The notes beneath the pieces are model-generated. The model did no database searches. It was not told where the DNA came from and saw only the letters and a list, made by a program, of their open reading frames with translations. From the NCBI GenBank assembly GCA_047605615.1, contig JASGFI010000002.1, positions 1-64,000 on the forward strand: a DNA stretch of 64,000 bases. Direction: 5' to 3'. This stretch comes from Taibaiella sp047605615. Lineage in GTDB: Bacteria; Bacteroidota; Bacteroidia; Chitinophagales; Chitinophagaceae. Position numbers and translations under genes: made by a program. Positions within the stretch are counted from its first letter, which is position 1, and each line of letters begins with the position of its first letter. This document shows, in pieces, positions 43,732 through 52,646 of this stretch.

Positions 43732-44079
43732 TTATTTTACTTTGCTGTCAACTACTATGGTTACGTGGTTGCTGCGTTTGCGTTGGCGGTAAGCGCGCCC
43801 TTGCGGGGCAGGCAACATACGCTTCAACATGCGGCCACCGTCCACGAAGATAGTTTTCACTATCAGGTTGGCTTCGGCTACGTCGATACCTTCGTTCTTT
43901 TGCTTCCAGTTGTCTATGGCACTCAACAACAATTTTTCTACCGCTACGGAAGGATGCTTGGTGCTGAATTTCAAAACATTCAATGCTTTTTCTACTTCCA
44001 TGCCACGTATCAAATCGGCCAAAAGACGCATTTTGCGCGGTGAAGTAGGGTAATTGCGTAAACGGGCTGTTGCTTCCAT
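43732..44079 (-). CDS. rplV: Large ribosomal subunit protein L22
   Basis: The 115-residue product begins MEATARLRNYPTSPRKMRLL and ends with APQGRAYRQRKRSNHVTIVV, the L22 hairpin and signature. Its loop lines the exit tunnel. Confidence 0.97.
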   Translation of the reverse strand: MEATARLRNYPTSPRKMRLLADLIRGMEVEKALNVLKFSTKHPSVAVEKLLLSAIDNWKQKNEGIDVAEANLIVKTIFVDGGRMLKRMLPAPQGRAYRQRKRSNHVTIVVDSKVK

Positions 44080-44195
44080 TTTTTTGTTATTTGTCCCTCC
44101 GGCTTTAGGAGGAAATATGTTGAACCTTATGTGAGGCCAGTTATTTCACCAACCCCGGTAATGTTTATCGAATTGGGTACGTTGACCCCTATTGT

Positions 44196-44468
44196 TTATT
44201 TTTTCTTATCGCCACTGTGGCCGCGGAAGTTGCGCGTGGGGGCAAATTCTCCCAATTTGTGGCCTACCATGTATTCTGTTACATACACCGGTATGAACTT
44301 GTTGCCATTGTGTACCGCAAAGGTATGACCCACAAATTCCGGTATGATGGTAGAACGGCGGCTCCAGGTTTTCACTACTGTTTTCTTGCCGCCCCCGGCA
44401 TTCATCTTGGTTATTTTTTCTTCCAAGTTATGATCCACGTAAGGACCTTTTTTAATCGAACGACCCAT
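44196..44468 (-). CDS. rpsS: Small ribosomal subunit protein S19
   Basis: The 90-residue protein begins MGRSIKKGPYVDHNLEEKIT and contains STIIPEFVGHTFAVHNGNKF and GEFAPTRNFRGHSGDKKK, all S19 hallmarks. It sits on the 16S head next to S13. Confidence 0.97.
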   Translation of the reverse strand: MGRSIKKGPYVDHNLEEKITKMNAGGGKKTVVKTWSRRSTIIPEFVGHTFAVHNGNKFIPVYVTEYMVGHKLGEFAPTRNFRGHSGDKKK

Positions 44469-44573
44469 TATGTTTGGTGTTTTTGATGATTTGATTTCAA
44501 CCCAAGCCGAAACCCATTTTATCTATTTGAACAATTACGTTTCCATGAAACCAGTAGCTACCGGCACACAGCA

Positions 44574-45425
44574 TTATTTTTTAGCTTTGCTGGATAGCTT
44601 TTTGCCGTCGCGACGTTGGATAATCAACTTGTTGGAACCTTTGGTAAGGCTGCGTGTTTTTTCGCCTTTGGCATATTTGCCGGTACGGCTGCGGGGGTGG
44701 CCGCCGGAAGATTTACCTTCACCTCCGCCCATTGGGTGGTCCACGGGGTTCATCGCCACGCCACGTACACGGGGACGAGTACCTTTCCAACGGTTGCGGC
44801 CCGCTTTACCGGCAGATTCCAAACCGTGATCGCTGTTGGATACGATGCCTACGGTGGCCATGCAAGTACTCAATATTTTACGCAATTCGCCGCTTGGCAT
44901 TTTCAATACCGCGTATTTTTCTTCCTTGGCGTTCAACTGGGCGTAAGTACCGGCCGAACGAGCCAGGGCGCCACCTTTTCCGGGTTGCATTTCTATGTTG
45001 TGGATAACGGTACCCAAGGGCATGTTTTTCAACAACAAGGCATTTCCCACTTCGGGGGCTACGTTTTCGCCGCTGATGACGGTAGCACCCACTTCTATGC
45101 CTTGGGGGGCAATGATGTAACGCTTTTCGCCATCGGCATAGGCCAATAATGCGATGAATGCGGTACGGTTAGGGTCGTATTCAATGGTTTTAACCGTAGC
45201 GGGCACATTGGCTTTGTTGCGTTTAAAATCTATGATACGGTATTGCTTTTTGTGGCCACCACCCATGTAGCGCATGGCACGGCGACCGCTAGAGTTGCGA
45301 CCGGCAGTGCTCTTTTTGGGTGCCAAAAGGCTTTTTTCGGGGGTAGAGGTAGTTATCTCTGCAAAAGCGTTACCTACGCGCCAACGCGTACCGGCTGAAG
45401 TAGGTTTAAATTTACGTAATGCCAT
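44574..45425 (-). CDS. rplB: Large ribosomal subunit protein L2
   Basis: The 283-residue product has the RNA-binding and C-terminal motifs of L2: RRAMRYMGGGHKKQYRIIDF, then RGVAMNPVDHPMGGGEGKSS with the conserved HPxGGGEG. It is needed for subunit joining and peptidyl transfer. The start at 45425 (MALRKFKPTSAGTRWRVG) is standard. Confidence 0.97.
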   Translation of the reverse strand: MALRKFKPTSAGTRWRVGNAFAEITTSTPEKSLLAPKKSTAGRNSSGRRAMRYMGGGHKKQYRIIDFKRNKANVPATVKTIEYDPNRTAFIALLAYADGEKRYIIAPQGIEVGATVISGENVAPEVGNALLLKNMPLGTVIHNIEMQPGKGGALARSAGTYAQLNAKEEKYAVLKMPSGELRKILSTCMATVGIVSNSDHGLESAGKAGRNRWKGTRPRVRGVAMNPVDHPMGGGEGKSSGGHPRSRTGKYAKGEKTRSLTKGSNKLIIQRRDGKKLSSKAKK

Positions 45426-45542
45426 TTTTTTAATTTTAAATTATGGATGCCGAGCGCTCAAGAAACCGGCAGGGCGCATAATCGTATTTAATAGTTTGTT
45501 GTTTGCGGTGGATTACTATTGTCCACCATTCTTATCGGTAAA

Positions 45543-45839
45543 TTAAAATGCGAACAGGTCAATGTTCTCGCCTTCGGCCAAGGTCACTATGGCTTTCTTG
45601 AAAGAAGGCTTGCGACCACTGATGAAACCGGCTTTGGTAAAGCGGCTCTTGCTTTTGGCGGGTACCACGCTGGTGTTTACGGTAAGCACCTTAACGTTGT
45701 AAAAATCTTCCACCGCTGCTTTAATTTCCAATTTGTTGGAACGCTTGTCCACTACAAAAGTATAACGGTTGCCTTTTTCCATCAGGCCGTTAGCCTTTTC
45801 CGTAACTTTTGGGCGAACCAGTACGTCTGAAAGTCTCAT
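45543..45839 (-). CDS. rplW: Large ribosomal subunit protein L23
   Basis: The 98-residue protein has VLVRPKVTEKANGLMEKGNR, KRSNKLEIKAAVEDFYNVKV and ends with EGENIDLFAF. L23 sits at the tunnel exit and docks trigger factor and SRP. Confidence 0.96.
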   Translation of the reverse strand: MRLSDVLVRPKVTEKANGLMEKGNRYTFVVDKRSNKLEIKAAVEDFYNVKVLTVNTSVVPAKSKSRFTKAGFISGRKPSFKKAIVTLAEGENIDLFAF

Positions 45840-45928
45840 TGTTATTTAATTTGATAACCTTTGGCTTGGCGGCCTCGGTCAAGTGTTGTTTTATAAATGG
45901 GCGGAGTGGGGTTGGCACACCTTATGAT

Positions 45929-46567
45929 TTAACCTGCTACCTCTACTGCTTCTTCGGTAAATATTTTGGCCGCGCTTTCGGTTATCACCAATTTGGTGGC
46001 GTGCAAAATATCGTAGGTATTGATGTCGCTCAGTACGCTGCTTTTTACGCGGGGCACGTTGCGGCTGCTTAGGTACAAATTCTTGTCGTAATCAGCGTTC
46101 ACCAACAACAGTTTCTGGCCGTTTACCTTCAAGCCGTTCACTACGTTCAAGAAAGCTTTGGTGCTGGGTGCGTCTATCTTGATGTCTTCAACCACCACGA
46201 TATTTTTTTCGCGGGCTTTGTAGGACAATGCCGACATTTTGGCCAAATCTTTAACCTTGCGGTTCAGCTTGAAATCGTAACCGTGGGGAACGGGGCCGTT
46301 TACGGCACCACCGCCCTTGTACAAAGGGTTGCGGATATTGCCCTTACGCGAACCACCGGTACCTTTTTGGCGGTGCAGCTTGCGTGAAGAACCTTTTACT
46401 TCGGCACGGGTTTTGGTTTTGTGTGTACCCAGGCGTTGTGCGGCCAGGTATTGCTTTACAGCAAGGTAAATGACATGGTCATTTGGCTCGATATTGAAAA
46501 TATCTTCCGGCAGCTCCACGCTGCGGCCCGTATTTTCACCTTTGCTATTTAAAACTTCGATTTGCAT
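45929..46567 (-). CDS. rplD: Large ribosomal subunit protein L4
   Basis: The 212-residue product has the tunnel-loop motif SRKLHRQKGTGGSRKGNIRN and the L4 C-terminal domain (ATKLVITESAAKIFTEE). In gammaproteobacteria L4 represses the S10 operon; whether it does so in Bacteroidota is not shown here. Confidence 0.97.
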   Translation of the reverse strand: MQIEVLNSKGENTGRSVELPEDIFNIEPNDHVIYLAVKQYLAAQRLGTHKTKTRAEVKGSSRKLHRQKGTGGSRKGNIRNPLYKGGGAVNGPVPHGYDFKLNRKVKDLAKMSALSYKAREKNIVVVEDIKIDAPSTKAFLNVVNGLKVNGQKLLLVNADYDKNLYLSSRNVPRVKSSVLSDINTYDILHATKLVITESAAKIFTEEAVEVAG

Positions 46568-46637
46568 TTCCTATAATTTTTAGCATTGCGCTAATTGAAA
46601 TAATTTTTTATCTTCCGGCCATCGTGCGAACCAGATA

Positions 46638-47267
46638 TTACTTGCTTTGGCTGTTTTGTACCAATACGATAGAACCGTTGTGGCCCGGTACCGAACCGCT
46701 CACCAACAAATAATTTTGTTCCGGATATACTTTCAATACTTTCAAGGCTTTGATTTTTACGCGGTCGCCACCCATGCGGCCGGCCATGCGCATACCTTTG
46801 AACACGCGGCTGGGGTAAGACGAGCCGCCTATGGAACCCGGTGCGCGCTGGCGGTCGTGCTGGCCGTGGGAAGCTTCGCCCACGCCACCAAATCCGTGGC
46901 GTTTAACCACGCCCTGGAAACCTTTACCTTTCGAGGTACCGATAACATTTACTTTTTCACCTTCGGCGAAGATGTCAACGGTAATGTTTTCACCAACTTG
47001 TTTGTCTATGGAAGAATTGCGAATTTCCTTTACTACAGCTTTGGGGGCTGTTTCTGCTTTTGCGAAGTGGTTTTGGAGTGCTTTGGGGGTATTTTTCACC
47101 TTGCGCTCGCCAAAAGCTATTTGTAGGGCTGAATAACCGTCCGATTCCACGGTTTTCTTTTGCGTAACCACACATGGCCCGGCCTCTATAATGGTGCAGG
47201 ACACCTGCTTTCCATTAGCTTCGAACACGGAGGTCATGCCGATTTTTTTACCAATAATACCTTTCAT
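46638..47267 (-). CDS. rplC: Large ribosomal subunit protein L3
   Basis: The 209-residue protein begins MKGIIGKKIGMTSVFEANGK and holds the central loop GFQGVVKRHGFGGVGEASHG and RAPGSIGGSSYPSRVFKGMR, reaching the peptidyl-transferase centre. It initiates 50S assembly. A 239-base spacer (47268-47506) separates it from S10, with no gene seen in it. Confidence 0.97.
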   Translation of the reverse strand: MKGIIGKKIGMTSVFEANGKQVSCTIIEAGPCVVTQKKTVESDGYSALQIAFGERKVKNTPKALQNHFAKAETAPKAVVKEIRNSSIDKQVGENITVDIFAEGEKVNVIGTSKGKGFQGVVKRHGFGGVGEASHGQHDRQRAPGSIGGSSYPSRVFKGMRMAGRMGGDRVKIKALKVLKVYPEQNYLLVSGSVPGHNGSIVLVQNSQSK

Positions 47268-47506
47268 AATATTTTTTTTAAACCAACGGCGGCACGATTT
47301 TCATACTGCCCTCGTTGTATTTTAATTACTTATTGCTAATGGGAAAGCCAGAACCCGGGGCCTGCTTCCCAACCAAGCGCCCGATGGTCAATTGCCAATT
47401 CAAGGTCTTGAATTTTGAATTAACGGCGGGATTGGTTGTTATTCCTATCGCTATTAAAGAACATTTTCAGCTTTGGAGCTTGCTGCCGCTTATGGGCTTG
47501 AAGCTG

Positions 47507-47812
47507 TTAGGCTTTGATTTCTACTTCTACGCCGGAAGGCAAGTCCAATTTAGACAAGGCATCAACCGTGCGGCTCGAAGATGTATAAATGTCCAGCAAA
47601 CGCTTGTGAGTGCATAGTTGAAACTGCTCACGGGCTTTTTTATTCACGTGCGGCGAACGCAACACGGTAAATATCTTTTTGTCGGTAGGCAATGGAATGG
47701 GGCCGGTAACTACGGCACCCGTATTGCGAACGGTCTTTACGATTTTTTCGGCCGATTTATCTACCAAGTTGTGGTCGTAAGACTTTAGCTTAATGCGAAT
47801 ACGCTGTGACAT
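47507..47812 (-). CDS. rpsJ: Small ribosomal subunit protein S10, first gene of operon
   Basis: The start at 47812 gives MSQRIRIKLKSYDHNLVDKS, the S10 N-terminus; the frame is open upstream but overlaps the promoter. The 101-residue protein has the tRNA-binding-region loop KKIFTVLRSPHVNKKAREQF. No rpsL, rpsG or fusA precedes it; instead a divergent topoisomerase gene begins 200 bases away. Confidence 0.97.
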   Translation of the reverse strand: MSQRIRIKLKSYDHNLVDKSAEKIVKTVRNTGAVVTGPIPLPTDKKIFTVLRSPHVNKKAREQFQLCTHKRLLDIYTSSSRTVDALSKLDLPSGVEVEIKA

Positions 47813-47844
47813 ATCAAAAAACTTCGTTGTTAATTTTGGGAGTG

Positions 47845-47876
47845 CAAAGGTAAACGTTATTTTCAATCCACCAAAA
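47845..47876 (-). promoter_or_regulatory. S10 operon promoter (TTTTG - 19 bp - TACCTTTG)
   Basis: On the minus strand TTTTG and TACCTTTG are spaced by 19 bases, a full match to the Bacteroidota sigma-70 promoter (-33 TTTG, -7 TAnnTTTG), 32 bases before the S10 start. This is the clearest promoter in the window. Confidence 0.75.
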
Positions 47877-47975
47877 ATATTTTAAGGAAAAATTTTGCGG
47901 GAAGCGGCCAATGGGTAAAAGATGGCACAAATATCCCGCATAAAACTCCCCATTTCGGCAGCCCCTCCATTTCCT

Positions 47976-47983
47976 TACTTTTG
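47976..47983 (+). promoter_or_regulatory. Putative promoter -7 box (TACTTTTG) of the topoisomerase gene
   Basis: TACTTTTG fits TAnnTTTG, 29 bases before the start of the topoisomerase gene, and diverges from the S10 promoter ~100 bases away. Confidence 0.5.
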
Positions 47984-48012
47984 CAACCGAAAATAAAAAT
48001 AACACCCCATAA

Positions 48013-50574
48013 ATGAGCGAACAGGATTACGACGAACACGGCCCGGCATCGGTCAACAAGATGTACGAAAGCTGGTTTTTGGAATATGCAAGCTACGTAA
48101 TACTGGAGCGTGCCGTACCGGCGGTGGAAGACGGCCTGAAACCCGTGCAGCGCCGCATCTTTCACGCCATGAAGGAAATGGACGATGGCCGCTACAACAA
48201 GGTGGCCAACATCATAGGCCAAACCATGCAGTACCACCCGCACGGCGATGCCTCCATTGGCGATGCCATTACCAACCTGGGGCAGAAAGACCTGATGATA
48301 GACATGCAGGGCAACTGGGGCGACGTGCGCACCGGCGACAGTGCGGCGGCAGCCCGCTACATAGAAGCCCGATTGTCAAAATTTGCCCTGGACGTAGCCT
48401 TTAACGGCAAGACCACGGAATGGCAATTGAGCTACGACGGCCGCAAGAACGAGCCGGTTACGCTGCCCATGAAGTTCCCGCTGTTGCTGGCGCAGGGCGC
48501 AGAGGGCATAGCCGTGGGCTTGTCCACCAAGATATTGCCCCACAATTTCGTGGAACTGATTGATGCCGCCGTCAAATATTTGAGGGGACGGAAGTTTGAG
48601 CTATATCCCGATTTCCAGACCGGCGGCATGATAGACACAAGCAATTACAACGATGGCCAACGCGGCGGCAAGCTGCGCGTAAGGGTACACATAGAAGAGC
48701 TGGACAAGAAAACGCTGCTCATAAAATCGGTGCCCTATGGCGTTACCACGCAGCAATTGATAGACAGCGTACTGAAAGCCAACGACAGCGGAAAAATAAA
48801 GATAAAAAGCATCGTGGACAATACGGCCAAAGACGTGGAACTGGCCGTGCAACTGGCCCCCGGCGTATCGAGCGACCAAACCATCGACGCGCTGTATGCT
48901 TTCACCGATTGCGAAACTTCCATATCGCCCAATGCCTGCGTCATTATTCAGGACAAGCCACATTTCGTGGGCGTTACGGAGTTGTTGAAAAATTCGGTAG
49001 AGCATACCAAGGCCTTGTTGAAGCGCGAACTGGAAATAAAGCTGGACGAACTGAACGAAGACTGGCATTTTTCTTCCTTGGAAAAAATATTCATCGAAAA
49101 AAGGATTTATAGGCTGATAGAAGAAGAGACCACTTGGGAAGGCGTGCTTCGCGCCATAGACACCGGGCTGCAACCTTATAAAAATATTTTCAGGAGGGAA
49201 ATAACGCAAGACGACATCATAAAGCTGACGGAAATAAAAATCAAACGCATTTCCAAATTCGACTCCTTCAAGGCCGATGAGCATATAAGAACCACCGAAG
49301 AAGCCATAGCAGCAACCAAGCACAACATAGAACACCTTACCGATTTTGCCGTAGCCTACTACGAACAATTGTTGAAAAAACACGGTAAGGGCCGCGAACG
49401 CAAGACGGAGATAAAACTGTTCGACACCATACAAGCCACCAAAGTGGCCATAGCCAACGCCAAGCTATACGTAAACCGCAAGGAAGGCTTTGTGGGCACC
49501 GGCCTCAAAAAAGACGAGTTCGTATGCGACTGTTCGGACCTCGACAATATCATTGTGTTCCGCAAGGACGGCACCATGCTGGTAAGCAAGGTGGCCGACA
49601 AAACCTTTGTGGGCAAGGACATCATACACGTGGAAGTATTCAAGAAGAACGACGAGCGCACCACCTACAACATGATGTACATGGATGGCGGCAGCGGCGT
49701 GGTATATGCCAAGCGTTTCAACGTAACCGGCATTACCCGCGACAAAGAGTACGACCTCACCAAAGGCAGCAAGGGCAGCAAGGTTATATACTTCACATCC
49801 AACCCCAACGGCGAGGCCGAGGTAGTGACGGTTACGCTATCGCCCAATATAAACGCCCGCAACAAGGTATTCGATTTTTATTTTGAAGAACTGGCCATAA
49901 AAGGCCGCAGCTCGCAAGGCAACCAAGTAACCAAATACCCGGTGCGCCAGGTCAAGTTTAAAGAACAAGGGCGCAGCACCCTGGCCGCACCCAAAATATG
50001 GTACGACGAACAGGTAGGCCGCCTCAATACCGATGGCTACGGCCGCTTGCTGGGCAGCTTCAACACCGACGACAGAATAGTTGTGTTCTACAAAGACGGC
50101 CATTACGAACTCACCGATTTCGACCTGAGCAACCGTTACGAAGTAACCAACATAGCGCGCATAGAAAAATGGATACCCGAAAAAGTGATTACGGCCGTGT
50201 ATTACGATGCCGACAAGCAGCAGTACAGCGTAAAACGGTTCCATATAGAAACACAAACCTTGAAAAGTAAATTCCTGTTTATAAAAGAAGGGGCAAAGAA
50301 CAAGCTGGAACTGGTTACTACGGCCAAAGACGTAGTGGTGACGCTAAAAACCGGCAAGAAAAAATCGGAAGCCAGGGAAGAAGCAATAGACCTGGCCGAA
50401 AAGGTAAGCGTGAGCGGCTGGAAAGCAGTGGGCAACAAGCTATGCGACAAAGATTTGTTGGAAATAATATTGGAAGAAAAAGAAGAAACACCCGAAGAAC
50501 AAACGGAGCGGCCCAATGGCGATGATGCGGCAGGACAAGACACCAACGACGAAGCACCAACTTTATTTGACTAG
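48013..50574 (+). CDS. parC: Type IIA DNA topoisomerase subunit A (ParC/GyrA family)
   Basis: The 853-residue product has the winged-helix and tower of topoisomerase subunit A. The QRDR region is HPHGDASIGDAITNL, and the catalytic tyrosine is in AAARYIEARLSKFA (Tyr116). The C-terminal domain has beta-pinwheel blades, but the GyrA box QRRGGKG is not seen; this favours topoisomerase IV (ParC), which decatenates chromosomes, over gyrase. The C-terminus is acidic (EEKEETPEEQTERPNGDDAA). parE is not adjacent. A GyrA paralogue should exist elsewhere; without a comparison the subunit name stays likely, not certain. Confidence 0.85.
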   Translation: MSEQDYDEHGPASVNKMYESWFLEYASYVILERAVPAVEDGLKPVQRRIFHAMKEMDDGRYNKVANIIGQTMQYHPHGDASIGDAITNLGQKDLMIDMQGNWGDVRTGDSAAAARYIEARLSKFALDVAFNGKTTEWQLSYDGRKNEPVTLPMKFPLLLAQGAEGIAVGLSTKILPHNFVELIDAAVKYLRGRKFELYPDFQTGGMIDTSNYNDGQRGGKLRVRVHIEELDKKTLLIKSVPYGVTTQQLIDSVLKANDSGKIKIKSIVDNTAKDVELAVQLAPGVSSDQTIDALYAFTDCETSISPNACVIIQDKPHFVGVTELLKNSVEHTKALLKRELEIKLDELNEDWHFSSLEKIFIEKRIYRLIEEETTWEGVLRAIDTGLQPYKNIFRREITQDDIIKLTEIKIKRISKFDSFKADEHIRTTEEAIAATKHNIEHLTDFAVAYYEQLLKKHGKGRERKTEIKLFDTIQATKVAIANAKLYVNRKEGFVGTGLKKDEFVCDCSDLDNIIVFRKDGTMLVSKVADKTFVGKDIIHVEVFKKNDERTTYNMMYMDGGSGVVYAKRFNVTGITRDKEYDLTKGSKGSKVIYFTSNPNGEAEVVTVTLSPNINARNKVFDFYFEELAIKGRSSQGNQVTKYPVRQVKFKEQGRSTLAAPKIWYDEQVGRLNTDGYGRLLGSFNTDDRIVVFYKDGHYELTDFDLSNRYEVTNIARIEKWIPEKVITAVYYDADKQQYSVKRFHIETQTLKSKFLFIKEGAKNKLELVTTAKDVVVTLKTGKKKSEAREEAIDLAEKVSVSGWKAVGNKLCDKDLLEIILEEKEETPEEQTERPNGDDAAGQDTNDEAPTLFD

Positions 50575-50702
50575 TTAATTAAAAAACCGAAATTTGCTGC
50601 CCTATTGGCATTTTGAGGCAGTTTGGGTAATTTCACTATTCAAAATTCGGCACTCGTTTGCAAACCGTATAAAAGTTGGGTAGTAGCGATACAGGACAAA
50701 CA

Positions 50703-51305
50703 ATGAAAAAAATAGAACTTGAAATAGTGGCTCTTTCGAGCAGTGTTACGCAAACGCATTCTTATGCGGTGGTATTGGGCGAGCTAAATGGCTTGCGCAG
50801 GCTGCCGATAGTCATAGGGGCTTTTGAAGCCCAAGCCATAGTAGTGGCCTTGGAACGCATAAAACCCACCAGGCCGCTCACCCACGATTTGTTTTACAAT
50901 TTCATGCTGTCGTTCAACATAGAGTTGCAGGAGGTAGTGATTTATAAATTGGAGGAAGGTATCTTTTTTGCCCAATTGGTTTGCAGCAATGGCCAGGAGG
51001 TGATAGAGATAGACTCGCGCACCAGCGATGCCCTGGCCTTGGCCGTGCGCATAGGCTGCCCCGTGTTCACCTATGAGAATATACTGGAAGCCGCAGGTTT
51101 GTTTATGGACCAACCCGAAGTGTCCACCGACGGTACGCCCGCCTCGGCAGCCGAAGCAAGCGAAGCCACCACGGCCAATAGCGACCTAAGAAGCATGTCG
51201 GTAGATGAACTGAACGACTTGCTGCAAAAAGTACTGGAAAGCGAAGACTACATGAAAGCCGTGGCTATCCGCGACGAGTTGAAACTCCGGGCCGAAAGAG
51301 GATAG
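50703..51305 (+). CDS. Bifunctional nuclease (DUF151) with UvrB/UvrC motif
   Basis: The start at 50703 (MKKIELEIVALSSSVTQTHS) gives a 200-residue protein. Residues ~1-140 form the DUF151/BFN domain (LRRLPIVIGAFEAQAIVVAL, EIDSRTSDALALAVRIGCPV), reported in homologues to have DNase/RNase activity. The C-terminus has a UvrB/UvrC-type coiled pair (VDELNDLLQKVLESEDYMKA VAIRDELKLR) that mediates protein contact. It is monocistronic and has a terminator. Confidence 0.85.
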   Translation: MKKIELEIVALSSSVTQTHSYAVVLGELNGLRRLPIVIGAFEAQAIVVALERIKPTRPLTHDLFYNFMLSFNIELQEVVIYKLEEGIFFAQLVCSNGQEVIEIDSRTSDALALAVRIGCPVFTYENILEAAGLFMDQPEVSTDGTPASAAEASEATTANSDLRSMSVDELNDLLQKVLESEDYMKAVAIRDELKLRAERG

Positions 51306-51336
51306 CGCCAACGATTTAGCAAACAAAACATCACTG

Positions 51337-51362
51337 CCACGGTAATAAAAACCGTGGTTTTT
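51337..51362 (+). terminator. Rho-independent terminator
   Basis: CCACGGT and ACCGTGG form a 7-bp stem with a seven-base loop and are followed by a run of eight T. The remaining ~330 bases up to parB hold no gene I can support; an open frame at 51441-51635 is driven by a tandem TTTTCGGTCGCTTTG repeat. Confidence 0.85.
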
Positions 51363-51694
51363 TTCGCTTTCATGTTTTTGCCAAAACCGGCCGGCCTCCG
51401 CCACATCCATTCTTAAACCGGACTGCCGGCAAAGAGGCGAATGTTTCAACAACAAAAAAAATTGGTTCTTCGTCACTTTGTGTGGAAACGTTTCAAAGAA
51501 AGGGAAAAAATTTCACACCCCCCGTTGTGGGTAGTGCCATTTTTCGGTCGCTTTGTTTTCGGTCGCTTTGTAGTGCGTTTGGTTGGTAGTTCTTTTGCAT
51601 TTTTGTTTGGCTTTGTGCGGTTGCGGCTCTTTTGATTTTGCCGAAGCGTTGGGGGGCTACAACACAAAACTATCCGACACGCAGCAAAAGCCCA

Positions 51695-52624
51695 CTATAC
51701 CTTCATGGCATCCATGATGCGCTCCAAATCTTCGTCGTTGTAAAATTCTATGGTGATGCTGCCTTTGCCGTTCTTCTTGCGTTCCAATAGTACCTTGGTG
51801 GCAAAATGGCTGGCCATGTCGTCTTGTATGCGCTTGTAGGCAGGGGTAAGTTTTGGTGCCACTGCCGGTTGCTTCGCCATTGCTTTGCCGTTTTGCAACA
51901 TGCTTTTCACCAATGCCTCCACCTGCCTTACGGATAACCCTTTTTGGTTTACCTCGCGGTACACATAAAGCTGCTCCTCCACATTTTCCAGGCTGATGAT
52001 GGCCCTTGCATGACCCATGCCCAACACGCCGTCGCGCACGGCTTTCTGTATGTCGGGCGGCAATTTCAACAGGCGTATATAGTTGGTAACGGTACTGCGC
52101 TCTTTCTTCATGCGCTCGGCCACTTGCTCCTGCGTCAGCGAACATTCGTCCATCAACCGCTTATAGCTAAGGGCTATTTCCATGGCATTCAGGTTTTCGC
52201 GTTGCAGGTTTTCGAGCAACGCCATTTCCAGCATCTCTTGGTCGTTGGCGGTACGTATGTAGGCAGGTATGTCTTTCAACCCGGCCATTTTGGAGGCCCG
52301 CCACCTGCGCTCGCCCGATATGAGCCTGTATTTGCCCCCGGCCATTTTCACAACGGTTACGGGTTGTATTATGTCGTGTTGCGCTATGCTGTCGCTCAGT
52401 TCCTTCAAGGCCGCGGGGTCAAAGTCGTGGCGGGGCTGCTTGGGGTTCACCTCTATGTCGTCTATGGCTATGCGCGCGCCCACCGCCACTGGTGCGGGCT
52501 TGCCCGTTGCCACGGGTATGGCTTCTGCGGTGGCTTTCAGTTCTTCGTCTATATTGTTCAACAAGGCTTTTATGCCCAGCCCCAGTGCTTTCTTCTTGTT
52601 GTTGCTGTTGTTGGTACCGGCCAT
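51695..52624 (-). CDS. parB: Chromosome partitioning protein ParB
   Basis: The 309-residue protein (start at 52624, MAGTNNSNNKKKALGLGIKA; the longer frame to 52687 would overlap parA) has the order of chromosomal ParB. First comes an N-terminal KKKALGLGIKALL box, then the CTPase motif GGKYRLISGERRWRASKMAG, then an HTH (SLTQEQVAERMKKERSTVTN) and a C-terminal dimer domain. It loads at parS and spreads as a CTP-driven clamp to segregate the origin. It lies 22 bases downstream of parA, in an operon. No clear parS palindrome was seen nearby. Confidence 0.93.
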   Translation of the reverse strand: MAGTNNSNNKKKALGLGIKALLNNIDEELKATAEAIPVATGKPAPVAVGARIAIDDIEVNPKQPRHDFDPAALKELSDSIAQHDIIQPVTVVKMAGGKYRLISGERRWRASKMAGLKDIPAYIRTANDQEMLEMALLENLQRENLNAMEIALSYKRLMDECSLTQEQVAERMKKERSTVTNYIRLLKLPPDIQKAVRDGVLGMGHARAIISLENVEEQLYVYREVNQKGLSVRQVEALVKSMLQNGKAMAKQPAVAPKLTPAYKRIQDDMASHFATKVLLERKKNGKGSITIEFYNDEDLERIMDAMKV

Positions 52625-52646
52625 ATCGTTTACTTTTTCCGATGGG

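Noticed and set aside
51441..51635. 64-aa plus-strand frame
   Set aside because: It arises from a short tandem TTTTCGGTCGCTTTG repeat and has a low-complexity FGRFVVRLV product.
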